Shown piece by piece: positions 1-6,669 of a DNA stretch of 64,000 bases. The notes below the pieces were generated by a model. It saw only the letters and a program-made list of their open reading frames with translations, was not told the origin of the DNA and did not search any database. Source of the DNA: WHSW01 sp963722175. Lineage in GTDB: Bacteria > Actinomycetota > Thermoleophilia > Solirubrobacterales > 70-9. A program made the position numbers and the translations under genes. The stretch is from the NCBI GenBank assembly GCA_963722175.1, contig CAVRKA010000001.1, forward strand, positions 124,001 to 188,000, given 5' to 3'. Numbering within the stretch: position 1 is the stretch's first letter; each line of letters begins with the position of its first letter.

Positions 1-324
1 TGGGTGATGACGATCGCGCGCCGCAAGGCGATCGACCACCACCGCGCGCGGGCGCGCCGGCCGGAGCCCAGCGAACGGCTGCCCGAGGTCGCAGCGCCCG
101 ACCAGAACGGGCGCCTCGGCGACCTCGACGGCGCGGTCTGGGCCGCGGTCGCCGAGCTCGGCGAGGCCCAGCGCGCGGCGGTTGCGCTCCGCTATGCGGC
201 CGACCTGCCCTACCGGGAGATCGGCACCGCGCTCGACTGCAGCGAGGAGGCGGCCCGCAAGCGCGTCTCCGATGGGCTGCGGGCGCTGCGAGAGACCATC
301 GATCGAGAGGAGGCGAGGCGATGA
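1..324 (+). CDS. Sigma-70 family (ECF-type) RNA polymerase sigma factor, 5' end cut off by window start
   Basis: The frame is open to base 1, so the N-terminal part lies outside the window. The visible 107 residues begin with WVMTIARRKAIDHHRAR, typical of the end of sigma region 2 (compare W-TIARNKAIDHLRR in ECF factors). After a linker comes region 4, with AVALRYAADLPYREIGTALD followed by SEEAARKRVSDGLRALR, the -35-recognising helix-turn-helix. The protein would direct RNA polymerase to an alternative promoter set. Its stop codon overlaps the start of the next gene (ATGA at 321-324), the translationally coupled slot where an anti-sigma factor often lies, but here the neighbour is a DNA methyltransferase-repair gene. 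The regulon cannot be seen. Confidence 0.85.
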   Translation, partial: WVMTIARRKAIDHHRARARRPEPSERLPEVAAPDQNGRLGDLDGAVWAAVAELGEAQRAAVALRYAADLPYREIGTALDCSEEAARKRVSDGLRALRETIDREEARR

Positions 325-962
325 GCCGAGTCGACACAAAGCGGATCACCGCGCTGCTCGGCGGCGGGCTCGAGGACGACGCCGCGGAAGCGGCGAAGCG
401 ACTCGTCGCCCGCGCCGACGCCGAGGGTCTGGTCGAGGTCGCCTACGGCAGCTTCGACTCGCCGCTCGGCACCGGGTACATCGCGGCGACCGAGCGCGGG
501 ATCGTCTCGATCAGCCTGCCGACCTTCGGCAGCGAGTCGTTCCTGGAGCACCTGACCGAGATCTCGCCGCGCGTGCTCGAGGTCCCGGGGCGTCTCGACC
601 GGGCGCGGCGCGAGCTCGACCAGTACTTCGAGGGCCGCCGGCGCGAGTTCGAGCTCGAGCTCGACTGGCGGCTGGTGCGCTCGGAGTTCGCGAGCCGCGT
701 CCTGCACGAGACGGCGAGGGTCCCCTACGGGGTGACGACCAGCTACGGCGAGGTCGCCGCTCGCGCCGGCAACCCGCGGGCGTTCCGCGCCGCCGGGACG
801 GCGCTCGGCCACAACCCGATCCCGATCGTCGTCCCCTGCCATCGCGTCCTCCGCGCGGGGGGAGTCCTCGGCAGCTACGGCGGCGGCCCCGAGATGAAGG
901 CGTTCCTGCTGCGGCTGGAGGGCGCGCTGGCCGAGGAACCCACGCCGCAAGCGGCCGAGTAG
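321..962 (+). CDS. ogt: Methylated-DNA--protein-cysteine S-methyltransferase with N-terminal extension
   Basis: This 213-residue protein has the MGMT/Ogt fold. The suicide cysteine sits in IVVPCHRVLRAGG (Cys173), preceded by the DNA-binding helix VPYGVTTSYGEVA and followed by LGSYGGGPEMKAFLL. The family removes alkyl groups from O6-alkylguanine by irreversible transfer to that cysteine. About 38 residues (with DTKRITALLGGGLEDDAAEA) precede the usual start of the domain and have no assigned role. The start ATG overlaps the sigma-factor stop and is preceded by GAGGAGGCGAGGCG, a good ribosome-binding site. The overlap implies co-expression and possibly stoichiometric production with the sigma factor. 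The catalytic assignment is firm; a regulatory role like that of Ada is inference. Confidence 0.92.
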   Translation: MSRVDTKRITALLGGGLEDDAAEAAKRLVARADAEGLVEVAYGSFDSPLGTGYIAATERGIVSISLPTFGSESFLEHLTEISPRVLEVPGRLDRARRELDQYFEGRRREFELELDWRLVRSEFASRVLHETARVPYGVTTSYGEVAARAGNPRAFRAAGTALGHNPIPIVVPCHRVLRAGGVLGSYGGGPEMKAFLLRLEGALAEEPTPQAAE

Positions 963-990
963 ACACCGCGCACGCCCGGACGCGGAAGCA

Positions 991-1092
991 GAAAAAAATG
1001 TCCGCGGCGTAGCCGCGGACCATTGATTCGAGCGAGAGCGGAGGACGTGGCGCGAGTTATTCCAGACCGGCGCCGACGTCCGGGCGTGCGCG
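991..1092 (-). ncRNA. Candidate small RNA ending at an intrinsic terminator, convergent with ogt
   Basis: On the minus strand, TTGGCA (1123-1128) and TACAGT (1099-1104), 18 bp apart, could start a transcript near 1092. It would end at the GC-rich hairpin 1000-1020, which on this strand is followed by a run of seven T. The product would be about 100 nt with no convincing reading frame. The promoter boxes are modest, so transcription is inferred. Read-through would be antisense to the ogt 3' end. Confidence 0.35.
992..1020 (-). terminator. Rho-independent terminator (minus strand)
   Basis: GTCCGCGGC (1000-1008) pairs perfectly with GCCGCGGAC (1012-1020) around a 3-nt loop. On the minus strand the stem is followed by ATTTTTTTC. 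The plus strand has no U tract, so the direction is clear. Confidence 0.65.
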
Positions 1093-1098
1093 GTGTCG

Positions 1099-1135
1099 AC
1101 TGTAATCTTGACAACGGGCCGTTGCCAACTAGGCT
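1099..1135. promoter_or_regulatory. Overlapping divergent promoters on an imperfect dyad
   Basis: Plus strand: TTGACA (1108-1113), 16-bp spacer, TAGGCT (1130-1135), with the predicted transcription start at or next to the ATG at 1143. Minus strand: TTGGCA (1123-1128) and TACAGT (1099-1104). The sequence 1108-1128 is a dyad (TTGACAACGG / CCGTTGCCAA, 9 of 10 paired), and TGCCAACTA occurs twice (1123-1131 and 1135-1143). This arrangement suits an operator, plausibly for the HTH protein encoded just downstream, which is an inference. Confidence 0.5.
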
Positions 1136-1142
1136 GCCAACT

Positions 1143-1625
1143 ATGCATGTCGACCCGAACAGCCCGCATGCGAGGCTGACAAAACGCCAGCAGGAAGTCC
1201 TGGAGCGGCTCGAGCAGGGCATGGGGGCGAAGGAGATCGCCACCGACATCGGCATCAGCCGCAACGCGGTCTATCAGCACATCGAGCGCCTGCGGAGGCA
1301 GGGGGCGCTCGCCCCGACGTACACACCGAGCGGCCAGCCACCGCGCCGCGTCGAGCCCGGAGCCGTTGCCCTCACCCCGAGCACGCCGCCGCGGGAGAGC
1401 TCACTCGCGCGCCTGCGCGAGCTCGCTCATTCCGGGGCGGCGCCCGACGAGCCCGAGTACGCGCGCGCGATCGAGGGCGCGATCGCCTCCGGCGACGCGG
1501 TCGGACTCGCCTATGAGCTCGGCCGCCTCGACGCGCTCGGCGAGGCCGGGTTGCCCGCCGATCTGGTCGAGTCGGCCCTGCGCCGGCTCTCGGTCCTATC
1601 GGCCCTCGATGTCACCGCCGAGTAG
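1143..1625 (+). CDS. LuxR-like helix-turn-helix regulator (leaderless)
   Basis: The 160-residue protein carries an N-terminal HTH at about residues 10-50: LTKRQQEVLERLEQGMGAKEIA followed by ISRNAVYQHIERLRRQG, the pattern of LuxR/GerE and sigma region 4 DNA-binding domains. The C-terminal half (from about residue 80) is helical and unassigned, with no receiver or sensor domain. I chose the ATG at 1143 because it begins at the domain and sits 7 nt after a TAGGCT -10 box; the frame is open further upstream (to 1023) but without coding signs. It probably regulates itself through the dyad at 1108-1128. Confidence 0.75.
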   Translation: MHVDPNSPHARLTKRQQEVLERLEQGMGAKEIATDIGISRNAVYQHIERLRRQGALAPTYTPSGQPPRRVEPGAVALTPSTPPRESSLARLRELAHSGAAPDEPEYARAIEGAIASGDAVGLAYELGRLDALGEAGLPADLVESALRRLSVLSALDVTAE

Positions 1626-1671
1626 GACATAATCGTCGCGAGTCACTTCGAAGGAGAGGTCTGGAGCTGAA

Positions 1672-2325
1672 ATGGTCGTAGCCATCATCATCGTCGGCGT
1701 ACTGCTGCTGATCGGGTTGATCTTCATCCTGATCCGCAACTCGATCATCGGGTCGCGAAACAGAGTCGACGAAGCCTGGTCCGGAATCGACGTCCAGCTG
1801 AAGCGACGGCACGATCTGATCCCGAACCTCGTCGAGGCGGTCAAGGGATACGCGACGCACGAGCGTGAGACCTTCGAGAAGGTGACCCAGGCCCGGGCCG
1901 CCGCGATGCAGGCCACAGGGCCGGCCGAGGCGAGCCAGGCGGAGGGCTTCCTGAGCCAGGCGCTCGGCGGACTGCGGGTCGTAGCCGAGCAGTACCCCGA
2001 GCTGCGCGCGACCGAGAACTTCCAGCAGCTCTCGCGCAACCTCTCCGAGCTCGAGGACGAGATCCAGGCCTCGCGCCGGATCTACAACTCCAACGTCCAG
2101 GCCTACAACACGAAGATCCAGATCTTCCCGAACTCGGTCGTCGCCAACTCCGGCGGCTTCACCGCCCGTGAGTTCTTCGAGATCGAGGATCCGGGCGACC
2201 GCGAAGTGCCGACCTTCTCGTTCTCCGACCAGGCTCCGCCGGCCGCGGCGCCGGCCGCCGCGCCGGCCGGGACCACGCCGCCGCCCGCCGACCCGGCGTC
2301 ACCGGCACCTCCGCCCGCGCAGTAG
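1672..2325 (+). CDS. lemA: LemA family membrane protein
   Basis: The 217-residue protein starts with one membrane segment (VVAIIIVGVLLLIGLIFILI), then the LemA signature: NRVDEAWSGIDVQLKRRHDLIPNLVEAVKGYA, written here in two overlapping parts, VDEAWSGIDVQLKRRHDL and IPNLVEAVKGYA. Later come IYNSNVQAYNTKIQIFPNS and FFEIEDP. LemA proteins have a long helical bundle outside the membrane; their biochemical role is unclear. A Pro/Ala-rich tail of about 30 residues follows the conserved domain. GAAGGAGAGG lies upstream of the ATG. The usual partners (TPM-domain protein or HtpX) are absent; corA follows after 71 bases. Confidence 0.9.
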   Translation: MVVAIIIVGVLLLIGLIFILIRNSIIGSRNRVDEAWSGIDVQLKRRHDLIPNLVEAVKGYATHERETFEKVTQARAAAMQATGPAEASQAEGFLSQALGGLRVVAEQYPELRATENFQQLSRNLSELEDEIQASRRIYNSNVQAYNTKIQIFPNSVVANSGGFTAREFFEIEDPGDREVPTFSFSDQAPPAAAPAAAPAGTTPPPADPASPAPPPAQ

Positions 2326-2396
2326 TCGGCGCCTCAGGCGCTGCAGGAATAAGGCCGCCGCGCAGGAGGCGGGCGCCCGAGGCTGAAAGCCACGGC

Positions 2397-3368
2397 GTGA
2401 TCGTCGACTGCGCCCATTACCGCGACGGCGTCCGCCAGCACGAGGGCCAGCTGCCACTCGAAGCGGCGGCGAACTGCGTCGCCGGCGACGGGGACTTCGT
2501 CTGGCTTGGCCTGTTCGAGCCCTCGGCGGAGGAGCTGCGCGAGGTCGGCGAGCTCTTCGACCTGCACGAGCTCGCGCTCGAAGACGCCTACGGCGCCCAC
2601 CAGCGGCCGAAGCTCGAGGACTACGAGAACTCCTACTTCGTCGTCCTGCGCCCGGCGCGTTACGACGACCAGAAGGAGGAGGTCGAGTTCGGCGAGATCA
2701 TGCTCTTCCTCTCGCGCACGTACGTGATCGCGGTCCGGCACGGCGCCGCCAGCGAGCTGACGGGCGTCCGCAAGCACCTCGAGGACCATCCGGAGCTGCT
2801 CGAGTTCGGGCCGGCGGCGGCGGTCTGGGCGATCGTCGACAAGGTCGTCGACGACTACCAGCCGGTGGTCGAGGGGATCGACAACGACATCACCGAGGTC
2901 GAGACCGAGATCTTCGGCGACGGCACCGACTCGACGGCGCGGATCTACTTCCTGAAGCGCGAGGTGATCGAGTTCCACCACGCGACCGCCCCCCTCCTGA
3001 CGCCGCTCGAGGCGCTCGAGCGCGGTGCCTTCCCGAACATGGACGAGCATCTGCGCCGCTACTTCCGCGACGTCGCCGACCACGCCCGGCGCGTCGACGA
3101 GCAGGTGACCGCCCAGCGCGAGTTGCTGACCTCGATCCTGGAGGCGAACCTGGCGCTGCTCGGTGTTCGCCAGAACGAGGTCGTCCGCTCGATCTCCGCC
3201 TACGCGGCGATCATCGCCGTGCCCACCTTCCTCGCGTCGATCTGGGGGATGAACTTCACCCACATGCCGGAGCTGGACGAGCGCTGGGGCTATTGGGTCG
3301 CGCTGGCGATGATGGCGGTGGCCGTCATCGGCCTGTTCACGTTCTTCAAGCGAATTCGCTGGCTGTAG
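2397..3368 (+). CDS. corA: CorA-family magnesium/divalent cation channel
   Basis: The 323-residue protein has an acidic cytosolic domain, a long helix, and two C-terminal membrane segments. The signature GMNFTHMPEL ends the first membrane helix (IAVPTFLASIWGMNF), and the second is VALAMMAVAVIGLFTFF followed by KRIRWL, the basic tail. CorA pentamers import Mg2+ (some members Co2+ or Ni2+). The start is GTG at 2397. The next gene begins 11 bases after the stop, suggesting a shared transcript with the CtaG-like gene. Confidence 0.93.
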   Translation: MIVDCAHYRDGVRQHEGQLPLEAAANCVAGDGDFVWLGLFEPSAEELREVGELFDLHELALEDAYGAHQRPKLEDYENSYFVVLRPARYDDQKEEVEFGEIMLFLSRTYVIAVRHGAASELTGVRKHLEDHPELLEFGPAAAVWAIVDKVVDDYQPVVEGIDNDITEVETEIFGDGTDSTARIYFLKREVIEFHHATAPLLTPLEALERGAFPNMDEHLRRYFRDVADHARRVDEQVTAQRELLTSILEANLALLGVRQNEVVRSISAYAAIIAVPTFLASIWGMNFTHMPELDERWGYWVALAMMAVAVIGLFTFFKRIRWL

Positions 3369-3379
3369 CTTTTCCGGGC

Positions 3380-4252
3380 GTGGATGCGCTGATCAACGCG
3401 GGCGCGCCGCTGCTCCTGATCGCGGTCGCGCTCGCCTACGCGAAGCGGGTACGGACGCTCGCGGAGCGGGGGAAGCCGGTCTGGATCTGGCGGCAGGTCT
3501 CGTTCGGCGCCGGGGTGTTCCTGCTCCTGGCGGCCGACCTGCCGCCGCTCGCCGACGTCGCGGAGGAGATCGTCGTCGCCCACATGGTCCAGCACCTGGT
3601 GATCGGCGACCTCGCCGGGCTGCTGATCGCGCTCGGGCTCACCGGGCCGATCCTGCAGCCGCTGCTCGCCAAGCGCCCGTTCTCCTACCTGCGCCTGCTG
3701 GGCAACCCGCTGATCGCGCTTCCCATCTGGGCGCTCAACCTCTACCTGTGGCACCTCTCGTTCCTCTACGAGGGGGTGCTCGACAGCGCGCTGCTGCACT
3801 TCGCCCAGCACGCTTGCTTCTTCACCTTCGGCCTCGCGATGTGGCTGCCGCTGGTCGGCCCGCTGCCGAAGCCGTCCTGGTTCGGCGACGGCGCGATGCT
3901 GATCTACGTCGTCGTCGTGCGGCTGCTCGAGGCGGTGCTCGCCAACGTCCTGATCTGGTCGGGGACGGTGTTCTACCCCGACTACGCCCCGGGCGAGGCG
4001 AAGTGGGAGATCAGCCCGCTCGCCGACCAGGGGGCGGCCGGCAACGTGATGATGATCTGGACCGGGTTCGTGACCCTGGGGCTGTTCACGTGGCTCTTCT
4101 TCCGGGCAGCCAACCGCAGCAGCGAGAAGCAGGAGCTGCTCGAGCTCGCCGATGCGCACGGGTTCGAGCTCGACCCGAGCCGCGCCGCCCGCGCCGTCGC
4201 CGCCGGCCAGGGTGAACGCCTGCGCGAGCGGATCCTGGGAAGCCGTACGTGA
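3380..4252 (+). CDS. CtaG (caa3-type) cytochrome c oxidase assembly protein family
   Basis: The 290-residue polytopic membrane protein has about seven hydrophobic helices. Conserved histidines lie in VAHMVQHLVIGDLAGL and ALNLYLWHLSFLYEG, features of the Bacillus CtaG/caa3 assembly family, which helps copper insertion or assembly of cytochrome oxidase. The C-terminal cytosolic tail is charged. I chose GTG at 3380 because the frame upstream overlaps corA. The stop codon overlaps the next start (GTGA at 4249-4252). No oxidase subunit genes are in view, so the target is unknown. Confidence 0.78.
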   Translation: MDALINAGAPLLLIAVALAYAKRVRTLAERGKPVWIWRQVSFGAGVFLLLAADLPPLADVAEEIVVAHMVQHLVIGDLAGLLIALGLTGPILQPLLAKRPFSYLRLLGNPLIALPIWALNLYLWHLSFLYEGVLDSALLHFAQHACFFTFGLAMWLPLVGPLPKPSWFGDGAMLIYVVVVRLLEAVLANVLIWSGTVFYPDYAPGEAKWEISPLADQGAAGNVMMIWTGFVTLGLFTWLFFRAANRSSEKQELLELADAHGFELDPSRAARAVAAGQGERLRERILGSRT

Positions 4253-5742
4253 ACAACCGTTACCTCTACGTCCTCGTCTTCGTCGTCGGAACCGCCAGCC
4301 TCGGGGCCGAGATCGCCGCCGCGCGCCTGATGGCCCCGTTCTTCGGCGCCTCGACGATCGTCTGGGCGAACACGATCGGGGTCGTCCTGGTCGCGCTCTC
4401 GATCGGCTACTGGCTCGGCGGGCGGTTCGCGGACCGCCGTCCGGAGCTGCGCAGCCTCTGCCTCGTCGTGCTCGCCGCCGGCGTGCTGCTCGCCGTCGTC
4501 CCGCTCATCGCACGTCCGTTCTTCGACCTCTCGGTCGATGCGCTCGACGAGGTCGAGGCGGGGGCGTTCGTCGGCTCGCTGGCCGCGGTCCTGTTCCTGA
4601 TCGCGATCCCGGTCATCCTGCTCGGCACCTGCGCGCCGTGGGCGCTGCGGCTCGCGGTCGAAGACGTCGAACACACCGGTCGGACCTCGGGCCGCCTGTA
4701 CGCGATCTCGACCGTCGGCTCGCTGACCGGGACGATGCTCGCGGCGTTGGTCCTGATTCCGTTCGCCGGCACTCAGCGGACCTTCCTCGCCTTCGCGCTC
4801 GCGCTGGCGCTCGTCGCCGTGATCGGGCTCGGCTGGCGCTACGTGGTCGTCCCGATCGCGCTCGCGGGCGCGATCGCGCTGCCGGTGGGGACGGTCAAGG
4901 CGACCGACGCGGGCCGGGTCCTCTACGAGGAGGAGTCCGAGCACCAGTACATCCGCGTGCTCGAGCGGGACGACGGCGATCGCGTGCTCGAGCTCAACGA
5001 AGGTCAGGCGGTCCACTCCATCCTTCCGGCCCGGGGGTTCCTGACCGCCGATTACTGGGACAGCTTCCTCGTCCTGCCGTTCACGACCGGCGATCGCCCC
5101 CCGCGGCGGATCGCGATCCTCGGCAACGCCGCGGGCACGGTCGCGCGCGAGTACGGCCGCTTCTGGCCGCGGACGCACGTCGACGGGGTCGAGATCGACG
5201 ACGAGCTCACCGAGGTCGGCTACCGCTACTTCGACATGGGCTCGAACGCGAACCTGACCGTCTACGACGAGGACGCGCGGCCGTGGCTGCGTGACTCCGA
5301 CGGCGGCTACGACCTGATCGTCGTCGACGCCTACCGCCAGCCTTACATCCCGTTCTACCTGGCGACCAAGGAGTTCTTCGAGCTCGTCCGCGACCGGCTC
5401 GCCCCGGGCGGCGTGGTGGTCGTCAACGTCGGCCACCCGGAGGGCAGCGACGAGATCGAGCGGGTGCTGGGGCGGACGATGGCCGAGGTGTTCCCGACGG
5501 TCCTGCGCGATCCCGCCGAGCAGACGAACACGCTGCTCCTCGGCAGCGAGGCGCCCGCCTCGGCGGCCCGGCTGGCGGCCGCCGCGCGCACCCGGATGCA
5601 CGGCAACCTGCGCAAGCTGGCGCTGATCGACGCGGCGCGGCTCTCCTCCCGGCTGCCCGGCGGCAGCGTCTACACCGACGATCGCGCCCCGGTCGAGTGG
5701 CTGGTCGACCGCTCGATCCTCGGTTACGCCAGGGACCACTGA
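4249..5742 (+). CDS. Membrane-fused spermidine synthase-like protein
   Basis: The 497-residue protein has about six to seven N-terminal membrane helices (LVFVVGTASLGAEIAAARL onward, with GYWLGGRFADRRP between helices) joined to a soluble C-terminal spermidine synthase-like methyltransferase fold from about residue 220. The fold shows AILGNAAGTVAREY (nucleotide loop), HVDGVEIDDELTEVG, YDLIVVDAYRQPYIPFYL and LAPGGVVVVNV. Members of this fused group are widespread; a polyamine product is not proven for most of them. It is translationally coupled to the CtaG-like gene. Substrate unknown. Confidence 0.82.
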   Translation: MNNRYLYVLVFVVGTASLGAEIAAARLMAPFFGASTIVWANTIGVVLVALSIGYWLGGRFADRRPELRSLCLVVLAAGVLLAVVPLIARPFFDLSVDALDEVEAGAFVGSLAAVLFLIAIPVILLGTCAPWALRLAVEDVEHTGRTSGRLYAISTVGSLTGTMLAALVLIPFAGTQRTFLAFALALALVAVIGLGWRYVVVPIALAGAIALPVGTVKATDAGRVLYEEESEHQYIRVLERDDGDRVLELNEGQAVHSILPARGFLTADYWDSFLVLPFTTGDRPPRRIAILGNAAGTVAREYGRFWPRTHVDGVEIDDELTEVGYRYFDMGSNANLTVYDEDARPWLRDSDGGYDLIVVDAYRQPYIPFYLATKEFFELVRDRLAPGGVVVVNVGHPEGSDEIERVLGRTMAEVFPTVLRDPAEQTNTLLLGSEAPASAARLAAAARTRMHGNLRKLALIDAARLSSRLPGGSVYTDDRAPVEWLVDRSILGYARDH

Positions 5743-5763
5743 GGGACGCCGGGACGTCCGGAG

Positions 5764-6534
5764 TCAGCGCCGGCGCAGGGTGAAGGTCCGCTTGGCGACC
5801 GCTCCGGCGGCATGATCGCGGTCGCGGGTTGCGATCGTCGCCGCGAGGTGACGCTTGCGCTCGAGCTTGCGCACGAAGCTCGAGCGCAAGCTGAAGCGAA
5901 GCGTGCCGGCCTTGCCGGCCTTGATCCGGTAGGCGAGCGGCGAGGCGCCCGTCAGGCGGGCCTTGCCCGCGCATCGCGGCTTCAGGCCCGAGGGCCAGGC
6001 GGGTGGGCAGCGCAGGCGCACCTTGACGGTGTCATGCGGGCCGGGCCGGGTGGCGCGGAACTTGATCAGCGTCGCCCTGGCGCGGGCGGGCCCGGCGGGG
6101 GGGAGTGGAGGCGGGGCCGCGCCGCCGCCGAACAGGCCGGGATCCTGTGCGGCCTCGAAGAAGCCGCGGTCGACGTCCTCGCGGCTCACGTCGTCCGCGT
6201 CGGGCTTCGGCTTCGGCATGACGACCTCCTGGTCGGTGATCGAGGCCAGGACGCGGCGGTAGAACTCCTCCTCCCAGGGTTCGCCGCCGGCAAAGCTGCC
6301 GTTGTCGTTGCCGAACCTGGCCGTCATCAGGCCCTCGGCGGGAAACACGGTCACCAGCTGTCCGAAGAGGCCGGCGAACTGGTACAGGCCGGCGGGCAGG
6401 GTCGGGAACATGCGATCGTCGGAGACCGGCCGGTCGACGACCCGCGGGCTGACGCACGGCTTCGACGCGTTCACCCAGATGAGCCAGCTCGGTCCCGCGC
6501 GCCCCCGCGCACGCGAGGCCGTGGAATCAACCAT
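5764..6534 (-). pseudogene. Remnant of a secreted serine hydrolase (beta-lactamase-fold C-terminus plus C-terminal domain)
   Basis: The frame encodes 256 residues. The first 16 (MVDSTASRARGRAGPS) come from a dispersed repeat (6484-6537). What follows, SWLIWVNASKPCVSP through GLFGQLVTVFPAEGLMTARFG, resembles the last strands of class C beta-lactamase-related hydrolases (the G-Q-V-P-LV-R region). The upstream catalytic parts, including the S-x-x-K and Y-x-N motifs, are missing. A proline-rich linker and a basic beta-rich C-terminal domain follow. The gene therefore looks truncated by, or next to, the repeat. Expression from the repeat-borne ATG is possible but unproven. Confidence 0.6.
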
Positions 6535-6537
6535 CTA
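6484..6537 (-). repeat. Partial copy of the dispersed TAGATGG...TGATTCC element
   Basis: Read on the minus strand, 6537 down to 6484 matches the first 54 bases of the complete element at 53331 with three visible differences. The outer end TAGATGGTTGATTCC is identical. The match stops at GAGCTGG, after which the hydrolase remnant begins. The first three bases (TAG) form the stop codon of the small upstream ORF. Confidence 0.8.
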
Positions 6538-6669
6538 ACGCTCGCCGGCGCCGGCCCGGCGGCCACGAAACCAGCGCCACCAGTAGACGCCGAGGTCGCC
6601 GAAGAAGGCCGCGAAGCGGCCGACCGGGCCCGTCAGCACCCAGGCGGCGAGGCGCTCGGGCGGACTCAC
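6535..6669 (-). CDS. Small 44-residue hypothetical protein
   Basis: This short frame starts at GTG (6669-6667), which overlaps the stop of the aldo/keto reductase-like gene (GTGA), and ends at TAG (6537-6535) inside the dispersed repeat. The product begins MSPPERLAAWVLTGPVGRF and contains an aromatic hydrophobic stretch, AAFFGDLGVYWWRWF, then a basic tail. It may be membrane-associated. The coupling and the non-random composition support it as a real gene; no function is recognised. Confidence 0.5.
   Translation of the reverse strand: MSPPERLAAWVLTGPVGRFAAFFGDLGVYWWRWFRGRRAGAGER

Larger units (their letters stand above)
962..1097. repeat. 21-bp perfect inverted repeat enclosing 94 bp
   Basis: Bases 962-982 and 1077-1097 are exact reverse complements (21 of 21). 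The left arm starts on the last base of the ogt stop codon. Inside lie a minus-strand terminator-like hairpin (1000-1020) and the likely start of a minus-strand transcript. In RNA from either strand the arms could close a long stem. It could be a 3' processing or stability structure for ogt, or the ends of a small mobile remnant; no target-site duplication was seen. Confidence 0.75.

Noticed and set aside
3982..5739. Long minus-strand open frame opposite the spermidine-synthase-like gene
   Set aside because: Its composition (Arg/Asp/Gly-rich, no domains) is typical of antisense frames in high-GC coding DNA.
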